From: Methanomassiliicoccus sp.
Lineage (GTDB): Archaea; Thermoplasmatota; Thermoplasmata; Methanomassiliicoccales; Methanomassiliicoccaceae
Assembly: GCA_033485155.1 (NCBI GenBank)
Contig: JAWQJJ010000008.1
Coordinates: forward strand, 96,046-160,045
DNA: 64,000 nucleotides
Direction: 5' to 3'
Of this stretch, positions 28,915 to 37,822 are shown piece by piece; positions within the stretch are counted from its first letter, which is position 1; each line of letters starts with the position of its first letter. The position numbers were made by a program, and so were the translations under genes. A model generated the notes under the pieces. The model did not search any database and was not told the origin of the DNA. It saw only the letters and a list, made by a program, of their open reading frames with translations.

Positions 28915-31196
28915 TCCAATCTCACCTTCCGGGCGAAGGTCCGCTCGAACAGATCGGCCTTTTTCACGGCGGCCTCGGCCTCTGGTGTCCAGTCGTTGTC
29001 GGATTTTATCTTGATGACCACCTCCGCCTCGGAGATGGCGCACTCGACGTCCTTTATCGCCCCCACGTGTTGGTAGTCCAGGCCGTCGGCCACCCGGAGG
29101 ATGGAGGTCAGCATGTAAAGCCGGCGGCGCTCTTTCTCATCGAAGGCCGCAATCTCGGCGTCCCCATCGCGCGGCGGACGCTTCCGGTGGAAGCGGGCCA
29201 TGCATGCCACCAGCCGCTTGTCCTCCGGGCTCAGGGGCAGCTCAGCTTCCATGATCAGGCGGTATGAGGCGCGGTGATGTCCCTTCATGCCCTCAGTGGT
29301 GCCGACGTCGTGGAGCAGGCTAGCCGCCTCCAACACGAAGCGGTCCTTTCCACCCAGCCCATGAAGGGGCTTCAGCTGCCGGAAGAGAGAGGTGGACAGG
29401 CGCAGCACGTTCTCGGCGTGCTGGTGGTCAACGTTCATCCTGCGGGCGACCCTCTCCAGCCGCCCCATGGCCACCACCCGGTCCACCGGGATGCTCTTGC
29501 GCCCGCGCTCCTCGGAGGCCGAGCGGCCTTCCCGCACGACCTTCGCCACGTCCTCGGGTAATCCCTTCTCCTTGAGCGCGCGGACGGTGGCCTCGACATC
29601 ATACTCGATCCGGTGGAGGGCTACGGAGAAGTCAGCGGTGTCCAGGACGGCGTACGACGCCCGGGGATCGTGGTCCACCGGACGGCCGACGCTGCCAGGG
29701 TTGATGAACAAGGTGTCGCCGACCTGGCGTACAAAGGCCCGGTGGGAGTGGCCCACCATAACGATGTCCGCATCAGCGATGCGGGCGAGCTCTGCCAGTC
29801 GCTGGTCTGGGGTGTCCGGTCCGAGCTGCTCGTCCGGGTCGCCTGGGCTGGCATGGACCATTAGGACACGACGGCCAAGCACCTCGAGTCTGATTTCTGG
29901 GGGGAGGGCGGAAATGAACCTGAGGCTGTCCTCGGATAGGTCCCGGGCAGTCGCCGCCAGGACCGCCCCCTTCACCGAGGCGGCCTTCGGACGTTTGGAG
30001 GCACGGGTGAACTCCAGGACCTTGAGGTCGAAGTTCCCCATCACGCTTAGGAAGTGCCCACCCTTCATAGTGGAGACAACCTCCTCTGGGCACGGCCCGG
30101 ACCCGACCATGTCTCCCAGGTTGATGAACCCTCCCGCGCCCTGAGCCTTGGCGTGCTCCATGACCGTTCTCAGCGCCTCCATGTTGCCGTGGACGTCGGA
30201 GACGATGGCCAGCTTGGCCGGCTGGCACGCGCCCACCACCGGGATGGCAAGATCCTTGTATGCCATCCCCGCCTGGAACCGGTCCGACAACCGCTCCAGG
30301 AACCGCTTGTCCCGGAGTTTGCTCCAGCGCGTGACGAAGGTGGCGTAGAGCGCGGACCGCTCCCTGGCCCGATCCTTCCGGACCGCCTCGAGGCCGGGAA
30401 GGAGAGTCTCGATACCCACCCCAGGCATCTCGGTGAGCTCCTCCCGCACCGCATCCATGCCGGCCAGCCAGACGTCGCAATCGTGCATCTCCCCCAGGAG
30501 GTCCTGGATTCCTTTCAGGGTGCTGATATCCTCCTTCAGCTGGTCATCGAACAACGGGCGGAATGTCTCCATGGTGTAGCGTAGCCGCTTGGCCGCTATA
30601 CGCATGGCGTGGTGCTTCTCTATAGCAAGGGGATCGTGGACCGACGCCTCTAGCTCCAGCACCTTGCCGACGCGGTAGGAAACATGGGCAAGACCGGCGG
30701 CGTAGCTCGGGCGTCCCCTCACGTCGGGCTTCCGGGCCTCCAGGCGCTGGATGCGCCTGGCCAGCAGGTCGGTCATCTCCTTCAACACGCCCTCCTCGTT
30801 GATGTTGTCCAGCCACCCAAGGACCTGCTCCTGCTGCTCCCGTCGGCGGGCCTCCATGAGGTCCAGGAGCGCTTGGACTCCCGGGCGCTGGACCTCGGTC
30901 GTGTGGTCCAGGAAAGAGCGTAGGTACTCGACCTGCACATCGGTGTCGCGGGCCTCTCCAAGCGCTTTGGTCAGGCCTTTTACACCATCACGCCACCGCC
31001 CATGCTGGCTTTCCTTGAGGCAGGAGCTGAAGATGGGCAACGCGGCCCGCAGCCGGCGGGACGCAACCCTCATCTGGTGCACACCCTCGATATCCATCTC
31101 CCGGGCGGCCTTGGCGCTTGCGCTCAGTGCGGCCACCTGGTTGAGGAGAGTGGTCGCCCCGAGCAGGCAGAACCCGGGGTCCTCACTTCTCCCCAT
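28911..31196 (-). CDS. CHAD - calcineurin-type phosphoesterase - HD fusion protein
   Basis: 761 residues in three parts. Residues 1-310 are a CHAD domain with the basic, His-rich helices VHQMRVASRRLRAAL (39-53) and HHAMRIAAKRLRYTMETF (195-212), which bind polyphosphate. Residues 328-550 are a YfcE-like metallophosphoesterase: SDVHGN (333-338), LGDMVGSGP (360-368), GNFD, VHASPGDP and VGHSH. Residues about 600-761 are an HD domain (LLHDVGTTEGMKGHH, ARFHRKRPPRDGD) closely similar to the C-terminus of the neighbouring Ppx. It overlaps ppk1 by 14 bp and ppx by 4 bp. A polyphosphate-docked hydrolase or nucleotidase is inferred. Confidence 0.9.
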   Translation of the reverse strand: MGRSEDPGFCLLGATTLLNQVAALSASAKAAREMDIEGVHQMRVASRRLRAALPIFSSCLKESQHGRWRDGVKGLTKALGEARDTDVQVEYLRSFLDHTTEVQRPGVQALLDLMEARRREQQEQVLGWLDNINEEGVLKEMTDLLARRIQRLEARKPDVRGRPSYAAGLAHVSYRVGKVLELEASVHDPLAIEKHHAMRIAAKRLRYTMETFRPLFDDQLKEDISTLKGIQDLLGEMHDCDVWLAGMDAVREELTEMPGVGIETLLPGLEAVRKDRARERSALYATFVTRWSKLRDKRFLERLSDRFQAGMAYKDLAIPVVGACQPAKLAIVSDVHGNMEALRTVMEHAKAQGAGGFINLGDMVGSGPCPEEVVSTMKGGHFLSVMGNFDLKVLEFTRASKRPKAASVKGAVLAATARDLSEDSLRFISALPPEIRLEVLGRRVLMVHASPGDPDEQLGPDTPDQRLAELARIADADIVMVGHSHRAFVRQVGDTLFINPGSVGRPVDHDPRASYAVLDTADFSVALHRIEYDVEATVRALKEKGLPEDVAKVVREGRSASEERGRKSIPVDRVVAMGRLERVARRMNVDHQHAENVLRLSTSLFRQLKPLHGLGGKDRFVLEAASLLHDVGTTEGMKGHHRASYRLIMEAELPLSPEDKRLVACMARFHRKRPPRDGDAEIAAFDEKERRRLYMLTSILRVADGLDYQHVGAIKDVECAISEAEVVIKIKSDNDWTPEAEAAVKKADLFERTFARKVRLE

Positions 31197-33321
31197 GCCA
31201 CACTCCCCTGTTGGCCAGCAACCACTCCTGCGAATCCAGAGGTTCCTCCCCCTCCTTGCGGACCACCCGGCGCCAAGAGCCGTCCGACTGCAGCTCGCGC
31301 GCTTTCACGTTGTCTCGAAGGTGCACCTCCAGGATGTCCTTGATAACCGCCTCCCGAATCCGGGGGTCTCGGACAGGGAAGAGTATCTCGACCCTCCGGT
31401 CGAGGTTCCGGGTCATCATGTCCGATGAGCCCAGAAGGACCTCGGCATCCCCTCCGTTGCGGAAGCAATAGATCCGGGAGTGCTCCAGGAACCTCGAGAT
31501 GATGGAGGTGACCCGGATATTGTCGCTGATGCCTGGCACCCCCGGCCTCAGGCTGCACAGTCCCCTCACGTTGAGGTCCACCTTCACCCCCGCCATCGAT
31601 GCTCGGTAAAGCGCCTGGATGATGCCCTTGTCGATCAGGGCGTTGAGCTTGAAGGCGATATGTCCGCTACCTCGCTCACGATGGACGGCGATCTCCCGGT
31701 CGATTCTTTCCACGATGCCCCGTCGGATACCGCCCGGGGACACCAGGAGCTTGCGGAAATCGTCCTTGCGGCAGTAGCCAGTGAGGGAGTTGAAGAGGTC
31801 GGAGACATCCGCGGCGATATCAGGGCCGGAGGTAAGGTAGCCGATATCCCCGTAGGTGCGCGCGGTCTTGGAGTTATAGTTGCCCGATGACAGATGGCAC
31901 AGCCTGATGGGACCGTCCCGGCTCTTTTTCACCACCAGGCACATCTTGGCGTGGATCTTGATGTCTACCGGCCCATACACGACGTGCACGCCGGCATGCT
32001 CCAGTTGCCTGGCCCACGAGATATTATTGACCTCGTCGAACTTGGCTTTGAGCTCCAACACCGCGGCCACGGCCTTTCCGTTGCGTCTCGCCTCCATGAG
32101 AGCGTCCACCAGCGGGGAACAGCTGTCGATGCGGTAGAAGGTGATCTTGATGGCCATGACCTCGGGGTCGACCGCGGCCTGCTTGAGGAAGGTGATCAGG
32201 GGTTGGAAGCTGTCGTAGGGGTGGTAGAGCAGGACGTCGTGCTCGGCCACGTTGGTCAGGATGGTCTGCTCGTTGGACACGAGCTTCGGGACGTTGGGCA
32301 GGAAGGGCGTATCCTGCAGGTCTGGCCGGCCGATCCCGTGCAGCTGCCATAGGTCCGCCAGGGCCAGGGGGATGGTGGATCGGTAGATGAGATGGGACGC
32401 GAGCTCAAGCTTGGAGGCCAGCATGTCGACCAAGCGCTTGGGCATGTCCGCGGCCGCCTCCAGGCGCACAGGCTCCCCGACCCTTCTCGACTCCAACCCC
32501 TCTTCCATCGCTGTCAGGAGGTCATGGGTCTCGTCCAGCTCGATCTCGAACTCGGCGTCACGGGTGACCCTGAAGGGATGGGCGGCAACGACGTTCACTC
32601 CGGTGAACAGCAGATCCAGGTTCGCCGCCACTAAGTCTTCCAGGAACACATAATGCGAGTCGCGCGAGGTGCCTGCCTCCTGGTCCACCCTAATCAGCCT
32701 CGGGAAGAGGCTGCCCGATGGCACCTTGACCCGGGCAAACCTTTCGTGACCAGTGTTGTCTCTGATTACCACAGCGAGGTTGATAGCTCCGCTGGAGATG
32801 AATGGGAAGGGATGATTCAGGTCGAAAGCTAGGGGCGTGAGGATAGGGAAGAGGTCACGCTCGAAGAACTTCCGCAGGGCGGCCTTTTGATCTGGTTGGA
32901 GATCCCTCATCTGGCGAACATGGATGCCCTTTGCGTCCAGCTCCGGGAGGATTTGTTCGTTCCACACCCTGGCATGTTCCTCCAGGAGGCCTCCCACCTC
33001 TCCTGCGATGGCCTCCAATTGTTCAGCTGGGCTCATGCCATCGGGCGGGGGCTCCAGCGCTCCCTTTGCTGACTGGCGCACCAGTCCCGGGACGCGGGAC
33101 ATGAAGAACTCGTCCAGATTGCCGCTGCAGATGGCCAGGAACTTCACCCTCTCCAAGAGGGGCTGAGTAGGGTCCTCCGCCTCCTCCAACACCCGACGGT
33201 TGAAGTCCAACCAGCTGAGCTCCCGGTTGATGAATAGTCGAGTATCATCAAGCGACGTTGAGCCATCTAGTTCGTCAGCACTGCCTTTAACGTTCCATTT
33301 TGGAGCGCCCTGATTCGCCAT
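31183..33321 (-). CDS. ppk1: Polyphosphate kinase 1
   Basis: About 712 residues from ATG 33321, placed after GGAAGGGG. The N domain has FINRELSWLDFNRRVLEEA and FLAICSGNLDEFFMSRV; the catalytic domains have KITFYRIDS, the active-site histidine segment IHAKMCLVVKK and SSDMMTRNLDRRVEILFP. It reversibly polymerises ATP gamma-phosphate into polyphosphate. First gene of the four-gene coupled operon. Confidence 0.95.
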   Translation of the reverse strand: MANQGAPKWNVKGSADELDGSTSLDDTRLFINRELSWLDFNRRVLEEAEDPTQPLLERVKFLAICSGNLDEFFMSRVPGLVRQSAKGALEPPPDGMSPAEQLEAIAGEVGGLLEEHARVWNEQILPELDAKGIHVRQMRDLQPDQKAALRKFFERDLFPILTPLAFDLNHPFPFISSGAINLAVVIRDNTGHERFARVKVPSGSLFPRLIRVDQEAGTSRDSHYVFLEDLVAANLDLLFTGVNVVAAHPFRVTRDAEFEIELDETHDLLTAMEEGLESRRVGEPVRLEAAADMPKRLVDMLASKLELASHLIYRSTIPLALADLWQLHGIGRPDLQDTPFLPNVPKLVSNEQTILTNVAEHDVLLYHPYDSFQPLITFLKQAAVDPEVMAIKITFYRIDSCSPLVDALMEARRNGKAVAAVLELKAKFDEVNNISWARQLEHAGVHVVYGPVDIKIHAKMCLVVKKSRDGPIRLCHLSSGNYNSKTARTYGDIGYLTSGPDIAADVSDLFNSLTGYCRKDDFRKLLVSPGGIRRGIVERIDREIAVHRERGSGHIAFKLNALIDKGIIQALYRASMAGVKVDLNVRGLCSLRPGVPGISDNIRVTSIISRFLEHSRIYCFRNGGDAEVLLGSSDMMTRNLDRRVEILFPVRDPRIREAVIKDILEVHLRDNVKARELQSDGSWRRVVRKEGEEPLDSQEWLLANRGVWHGEK

Positions 33322-33469
33322 ACCCATCCCCTTCCGCCGACCTGGATGCTGTTGGTGCATTTAATCATTTTAACCTCAGCTAAATCGGCTTGAACATCCT
33401 CTTTATCTCCGTTAGCTCTGTGCCCATGATAAGATTTATATCTAGTGCCAGTATAAGGTGGCATTACAA

Positions 33470-33553
33470 GCAGGGGTAGCCAAGCTTGGCCAACGGCGTA
33501 AGATTCAGGGTCTTATCCTTAGTGGTTCGGGGGTTCAAATCCCTTCCCCTGCA
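33470..33553 (+). tRNA. tRNA-Leu (CAG)
   Basis: 84-nt class II tRNA: acceptor stem GCAGGGG/CCCCTGC with discriminator A, anticodon stem TAAGA/TCTTA with loop TTCAGGG (CAG), a long variable arm, and T arm GGGGG-TTCAAAT-CCCTT. A TATA-like TTTATATC lies about 30 nt upstream. CCA is not encoded. Confidence 0.93.
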
Positions 33554-33703
33554 CTTTTCTTCCTTCTAACCAATTTTGATATGCGCCTGGGCTAATGGTC
33601 TAAATGCTCGAGCGTAGCTCGATCGCAGCACTAAAGGGCGGAGCGAACCCTTTTCCCACCTAAGATTATACAGAACTGTTGAGCATTCTTCCTGGAAGAG
33701 GCT

Positions 33704-34756
33704 ATGAGGCACTATAGCGTCATCGTAGTCGGCGGCGGGCCGGGAGGCTCATCGGTCGTGCGGCATCTAGAAATCGATCGATTGTCCGACGGCGCGCTGA
33801 TGATTGAAAGACTAGACGAGGATAGCTTCCTTAGGTACAATCAGATGTGCGGCGAAGGCATCAGCAGCCGGGGGCTTGCCGAAGTAGGCCTCGAAAGCGC
33901 TGACATTCAAAGGAATGCTGTGACTAAAGCCGTGGAGCACTGGCCGGGCGGGATCACGCTCACATCAGACATCGACGGGTTCATCATCGACCGGGGTAAG
34001 CTCGTATCAAGCCTGCGGAAGCCGTTCACTTCTGCTGGTGGCGAGGTGGTGAATGGAGTTGTGTCAGGAGTGAGGCGAACCAACGGTGGCTACGTCGTGG
34101 AAAGCTCCGAGGGAACGATCTCATGCCGGTACCTCGTCGGTGCTGATGGGGCCCGTTCCACTGTCAGAAGGGGGCTCTTTGGTACAGAGCCGTCTGTATA
34201 CATGCAGGTGGTCCAGCACGTGATCGATAGGCCGATGGAGAATGAGCTCCGCTTCACCTTCGATAACAAGTACATGGGTAAATACCGATGGGAGTTCCCC
34301 TCTGGCAGGTATACTAAGGTGGGTTTTCCTGAAGGAACTGACGCAGCGCCGAGCGATGTCGTGGACACGCATAGGAGAGCCATACCCATCGGCCGCTTGG
34401 ACAAAATAGTGAATGGAGACGCATGCCTCGTCGGAGACGCCGCCTGCCAGGCCAACCCGATCACATTTGGTGGTATTCGTAACTCTCTCGCTGCTGGGCG
34501 CATGGCTGCAGACGCCATCAACCACGGGAACATGGAAGAGTACCAATTAGCGTGGAAATGCTCCCCTCTTGCCGACATCACGTTCATGGATACGTTCGAT
34601 CTGCTGAGAGTAAGAACAAACGAAGAGCTCATCATGATGGTTGAGCCCCTCAGATATGGGCCCAACATGAGCGTCATCATGAGGGAGCTGATGAATAACG
34701 ATGACTTCCGGACGTTCTATCGTGGTTTCATCAGGAAGATGGAGAATGGTTGGTAG
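33704..34756 (+). CDS. Geranylgeranyl reductase-family flavoprotein
   Basis: 350 residues with the FAD dinucleotide-binding start YSVIVVGGGPGGSSVVRHL, MCGEGISSRG, YLVGADGARSTVR and the second FAD motif CLVGDAACQANPITFGGIR. It probably saturates isoprenoid chains of archaeal lipids or quinone-like carriers. Several archaeal paralogues exist, so the substrate is uncertain. Confidence 0.88.
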   Translation: MRHYSVIVVGGGPGGSSVVRHLEIDRLSDGALMIERLDEDSFLRYNQMCGEGISSRGLAEVGLESADIQRNAVTKAVEHWPGGITLTSDIDGFIIDRGKLVSSLRKPFTSAGGEVVNGVVSGVRRTNGGYVVESSEGTISCRYLVGADGARSTVRRGLFGTEPSVYMQVVQHVIDRPMENELRFTFDNKYMGKYRWEFPSGRYTKVGFPEGTDAAPSDVVDTHRRAIPIGRLDKIVNGDACLVGDAACQANPITFGGIRNSLAAGRMAADAINHGNMEEYQLAWKCSPLADITFMDTFDLLRVRTNEELIMMVEPLRYGPNMSVIMRELMNNDDFRTFYRGFIRKMENGW

Positions 34757-34808
34757 CCTTTACGATAGGTACTATTGCACCATACTGGGCGAAGGCCCTC
34801 CCGTTCGT

Positions 34809-35372
34809 TCACCTCTCGGTCGTTGCCTCAGTCATTGCATGAAGCGCCTTGAGCGTGTTCCAGTTGCGCATCGTAAGGGGAACGCCCAACCGGTCCAGGT
34901 TATTGGCCGATCTGGAGCCCCGGATGCCTTGAGGTAAAAGGAGATAGACATCCCTCCCTGCCTTCTGACACTCCTCTCCGGCCTGCTTCAGCGCCAGAAG
35001 GCCCTGCCATTCTGCGGCTCCCGGAGGTCGGGCCAGGAGGGCCACGTAAAGGCTCTCCACTTTCGAGGACGCCTCCGTCCTGTCGATGTCGTCTGGTGAG
35101 AAGGGGAGGTCGCGGATCAGCCCACTCAGTTCCTGGAAGGTCCTGAGAATGACCGATGTCTTGAGGCCGAGCGTCCTCTCGCTCTGGTGCTCGATCCTCT
35201 CCCGCAGAAGGTCCTCGGTCTCCTCTGACTCGAACAGTACATTGCCGCTCTGGACATATGTCCGTACCTGACCAAGCCCGAGGTCCAGGAACATACCGCG
35301 AAGATCGTTCATCTTGACGCGGTTCCTGCCTCCGACGTTGATGCCTCTGAACAGCGCCACATATCCGGTCAT
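34809..35372 (-). CDS. DUF1697-family protein
   Basis: 187 residues starting TGYVALFRGINVGGRNRVKM, with YVQSGNVLFES, the hallmark of DUF1697. Function unknown. More often seen in bacteria, so acquisition by transfer is possible. It converges on the reductase gene. Confidence 0.88.
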   Translation of the reverse strand: MTGYVALFRGINVGGRNRVKMNDLRGMFLDLGLGQVRTYVQSGNVLFESEETEDLLRERIEHQSERTLGLKTSVILRTFQELSGLIRDLPFSPDDIDRTEASSKVESLYVALLARPPGAAEWQGLLALKQAGEECQKAGRDVYLLLPQGIRGSRSANNLDRLGVPLTMRNWNTLKALHAMTEATTER

Positions 35373-35541
35373 TGCACGGCCTTCCGGTCCGGCCGATCAT
35401 TGCGATTCGAGTTCGTCGGACCAATACACGTATGGACGAGGGCATAGGAATAGTTGAGCAATAGAAATCCAGGCTTAAGGTGGAAAAAGGGCAAAGGCCC
35501 GAATGGGCCATAACGGGTTTGGAGGGCCTCACATGGATAAC

Positions 35542-37107
35542 CTACTGAGGCTCCTTCCGAGCATCCCGCTCCTCGACAACTTTGGCCGATGGGGTCTTCA
35601 GGACCTCCTCCTTATTGACGACGTATCCCTTGAGGAACGGCGCTACCAGCAGGATGAGCAGGATGATAACTCCCGCCACCAGGAAGGCGAAGTCCATGGC
35701 CGTAGCGAAGGACGACAGGATCTGGGTGGCATACTGAGGCATCGCCGAGATGTACGCGAGGACGTCGGTGTCGTGGGGTACGAGGCCATAGACATCGGCA
35801 GGCAGGTCGGCCCTCAGCACGTCATTAAGGCGCAGGTTGATAAGGAACGAGAACACGCCCGTCGCCACCGTTCCTCCGATCGCTCGGAAAAGGTTGACGC
35901 TGGAAGTGGTCATGCCCATCTCATCCGGCTTGGCGCTGTTCTGTACCGCTACCATGAGGACGGCCATTACGCAGCCCAGTCCGATGCCCAGGAGGAACAT
36001 GTATGCCGCCAGGTACCACACGCTATCTCCAAGCCCGAGGGTGGACATCAGCACCATGGCAATGAACGAGATCACCGGACCTGTGATGACCCACGGCCGG
36101 TAACCAGTTCTTTGAACGAACCTGCCGCTAAGCATCGCCGTGATCATCAGGCCGGCGACCATGGAGATCGACATATAGCCAGCCTCCTGAGAAGTGAGCC
36201 CGAAGATGAAGATGCTAAACATCGATAGGTATGCCATTGCCCCGGTCAGGGCAAGACCGAAGATCAGCATGGCGAAAGCTCCACACACGAAGACCCGGTT
36301 CTTGAACAGGCGAGGCGCGATGACCGGATCCTCAGCCCGATGCTCTATCAGGCTGAAGACGACCAGCAGCACTGCCGCCACCGCCACCATGAGTCCGGAC
36401 TCGTAGCTGATCCATTCAAAGTCCTTTCCCGCCCAGGTGAAGAACAGCAGAAGGTCCAGCAGGAAGAGGCCCAGCATAGACATGCCGAGGTAGTCGATCT
36501 TTTTATGGGATGCGGCCTCCATCGACGGGAACTGCCTGGCAGTGAGGAACAGCGCGACCGCAGCAACGGGAACGTTGATGTAGAATACCCAGTGCCAGCT
36601 AACATTGTCGGTAATTAGGCCGCCAAGCACCGGCCCCAGGGCGGTGCCTAGGCCGAAGACCGCACCCATCACGCCCTGCATCTTCCCTCTTTCACTAGGA
36701 GAATAAAGGTCGGCAATGGCCGCGGAGGCCACGGGCATGAGAAGCCCTCCTCCTACACCCTGTACGGCCCGGCAGATGATGAACATCTCCATGCTCGTGG
36801 ACAGCCCGGCGACTATGGAGCCCCCGAGGAATAATGTCAGGCCTAGCAGAAAGAACGGCTTTCTTCCATATAGGTCGGATAACTTGCCCCCAATGGGTAT
36901 GGTAATGGTCTCGCAGAGCATGTATGCAGTGAACATCCAGCTGAAAAGGCCAAGACCTCCCAGGTCAGCGGCTATGATCGTGCCGCAGGTGGATACGATG
37001 GTCCCGTCCAGGCATGCGGCTAGCATCCCTAGCACCAATCCCAGCATGATGAAGCGACGATGCTTTGGATCGATGTTCGACCAGTGAATTGGATTATTAT
37101 TTTTCAT
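35542..37107 (-). CDS. MFS multidrug exporter, 14-span DHA2 type
   Basis: 521 residues with about 14 hydrophobic spans and the motif A loop GKLSDLYGRKPFFLLG. The C-terminal tail is charged. It probably exports drugs or toxic amphiphiles by proton antiport. It is divergent from the MarR gene across about 110 bp with repeated operator-like sequences, so MarR control is likely. Confidence 0.9.
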   Translation of the reverse strand: MKNNNPIHWSNIDPKHRRFIMLGLVLGMLAACLDGTIVSTCGTIIAADLGGLGLFSWMFTAYMLCETITIPIGGKLSDLYGRKPFFLLGLTLFLGGSIVAGLSTSMEMFIICRAVQGVGGGLLMPVASAAIADLYSPSERGKMQGVMGAVFGLGTALGPVLGGLITDNVSWHWVFYINVPVAAVALFLTARQFPSMEAASHKKIDYLGMSMLGLFLLDLLLFFTWAGKDFEWISYESGLMVAVAAVLLVVFSLIEHRAEDPVIAPRLFKNRVFVCGAFAMLIFGLALTGAMAYLSMFSIFIFGLTSQEAGYMSISMVAGLMITAMLSGRFVQRTGYRPWVITGPVISFIAMVLMSTLGLGDSVWYLAAYMFLLGIGLGCVMAVLMVAVQNSAKPDEMGMTTSSVNLFRAIGGTVATGVFSFLINLRLNDVLRADLPADVYGLVPHDTDVLAYISAMPQYATQILSSFATAMDFAFLVAGVIILLILLVAPFLKGYVVNKEEVLKTPSAKVVEERDARKEPQ

Positions 37108-37113
37108 TCACTA

Positions 37114-37183
37114 ACCTCCATAGTTAGTGTTGACAAGTCAAGTCAATATTGTATTTAAAGATTATTGACAAGTCAAGTCAAAA
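37114..37183. promoter_or_regulatory. Putative MarR operators between exporter and regulator
   Basis: Two copies of TTGACAAGTCAAGTCAA (near 37131 and 37166), each containing TTGAC-AA-GTCAA dyads, flank an AT-rich core. A third dyad CACTAAC/GTTAGTG overlaps the exporter start side (37110-37130). The copies bracket the likely TATA elements, as expected for repression of both genes. Confidence 0.65.
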
Positions 37184-37220
37184 TGATATTATACTTCATG
37201 GACGTTTTCAAACCGATAGA

Positions 37221-37646
37221 ATGCGTCACGGCGATATGTTCGTCTCACCAAAGAAGATGAGATCGTTCATGGACTCCTACATGAACAAATTGCTGAAGGA
37301 CAAGGAATTCACCGCCTCCCAGCTCCCTTTTATCATGGAGGTCGGTGACAACGAAGGTATCTCCATGAAGGACCTGTGCACTTCCCTCGGCGCGGACAAG
37401 GGCCTCACCACTCGAGTCATCAGGAACCTCATAGAGAACGGCTTCGTGGAGAACCGGAGCGAGTCCAGCAGGACTTACAAGCTCTTCCTGACCAAGAAAG
37501 GGGAGGAGGCATTCGATTACTCCAAGTCTGCCATGGAGGACCTCATGAGCCGAATGCTGGAATGCTTGGACGAAGAGGATAAGGTACACCTCAGATCTAT
37601 CTCCGCCAAGCTCAACAAGAGGCTCGATGAACTTTATAAGTATTGA
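37221..37646 (+). CDS. MarR-family transcriptional regulator
   Basis: 141 residues with a winged helix: FTASQLPFIMEVGDNEGISM, then LGADKGLTTRVIRNLIENGF (recognition helix) and the wing SSRTYKLFLTKKG, followed by a dimerising helix. ATG 37221 lies about 30 nt after TATTATAC (37189-37196), consistent with a leaderless transcript; an earlier TTG frame start would include the promoter. It probably represses the divergent exporter and itself. Confidence 0.88.
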   Translation: MRHGDMFVSPKKMRSFMDSYMNKLLKDKEFTASQLPFIMEVGDNEGISMKDLCTSLGADKGLTTRVIRNLIENGFVENRSESSRTYKLFLTKKGEEAFDYSKSAMEDLMSRMLECLDEEDKVHLRSISAKLNKRLDELYKY

Positions 37647-37822
37647 TCTCGAAGGGGGCCGTCTACCAAGTCCCAATATGGTGCGGCTGTGGCGGCTCTT
37701 GTCGCAAGTCCTCCGACGATTGCCGGAGTAGCGGATACCATTACATTTCAATTGCATTCTCATTACGGATTTCGTTACTGTCCCGAAATGGTTTATAAAT
37801 AGAGTTAAAACTCCTGCCATCC

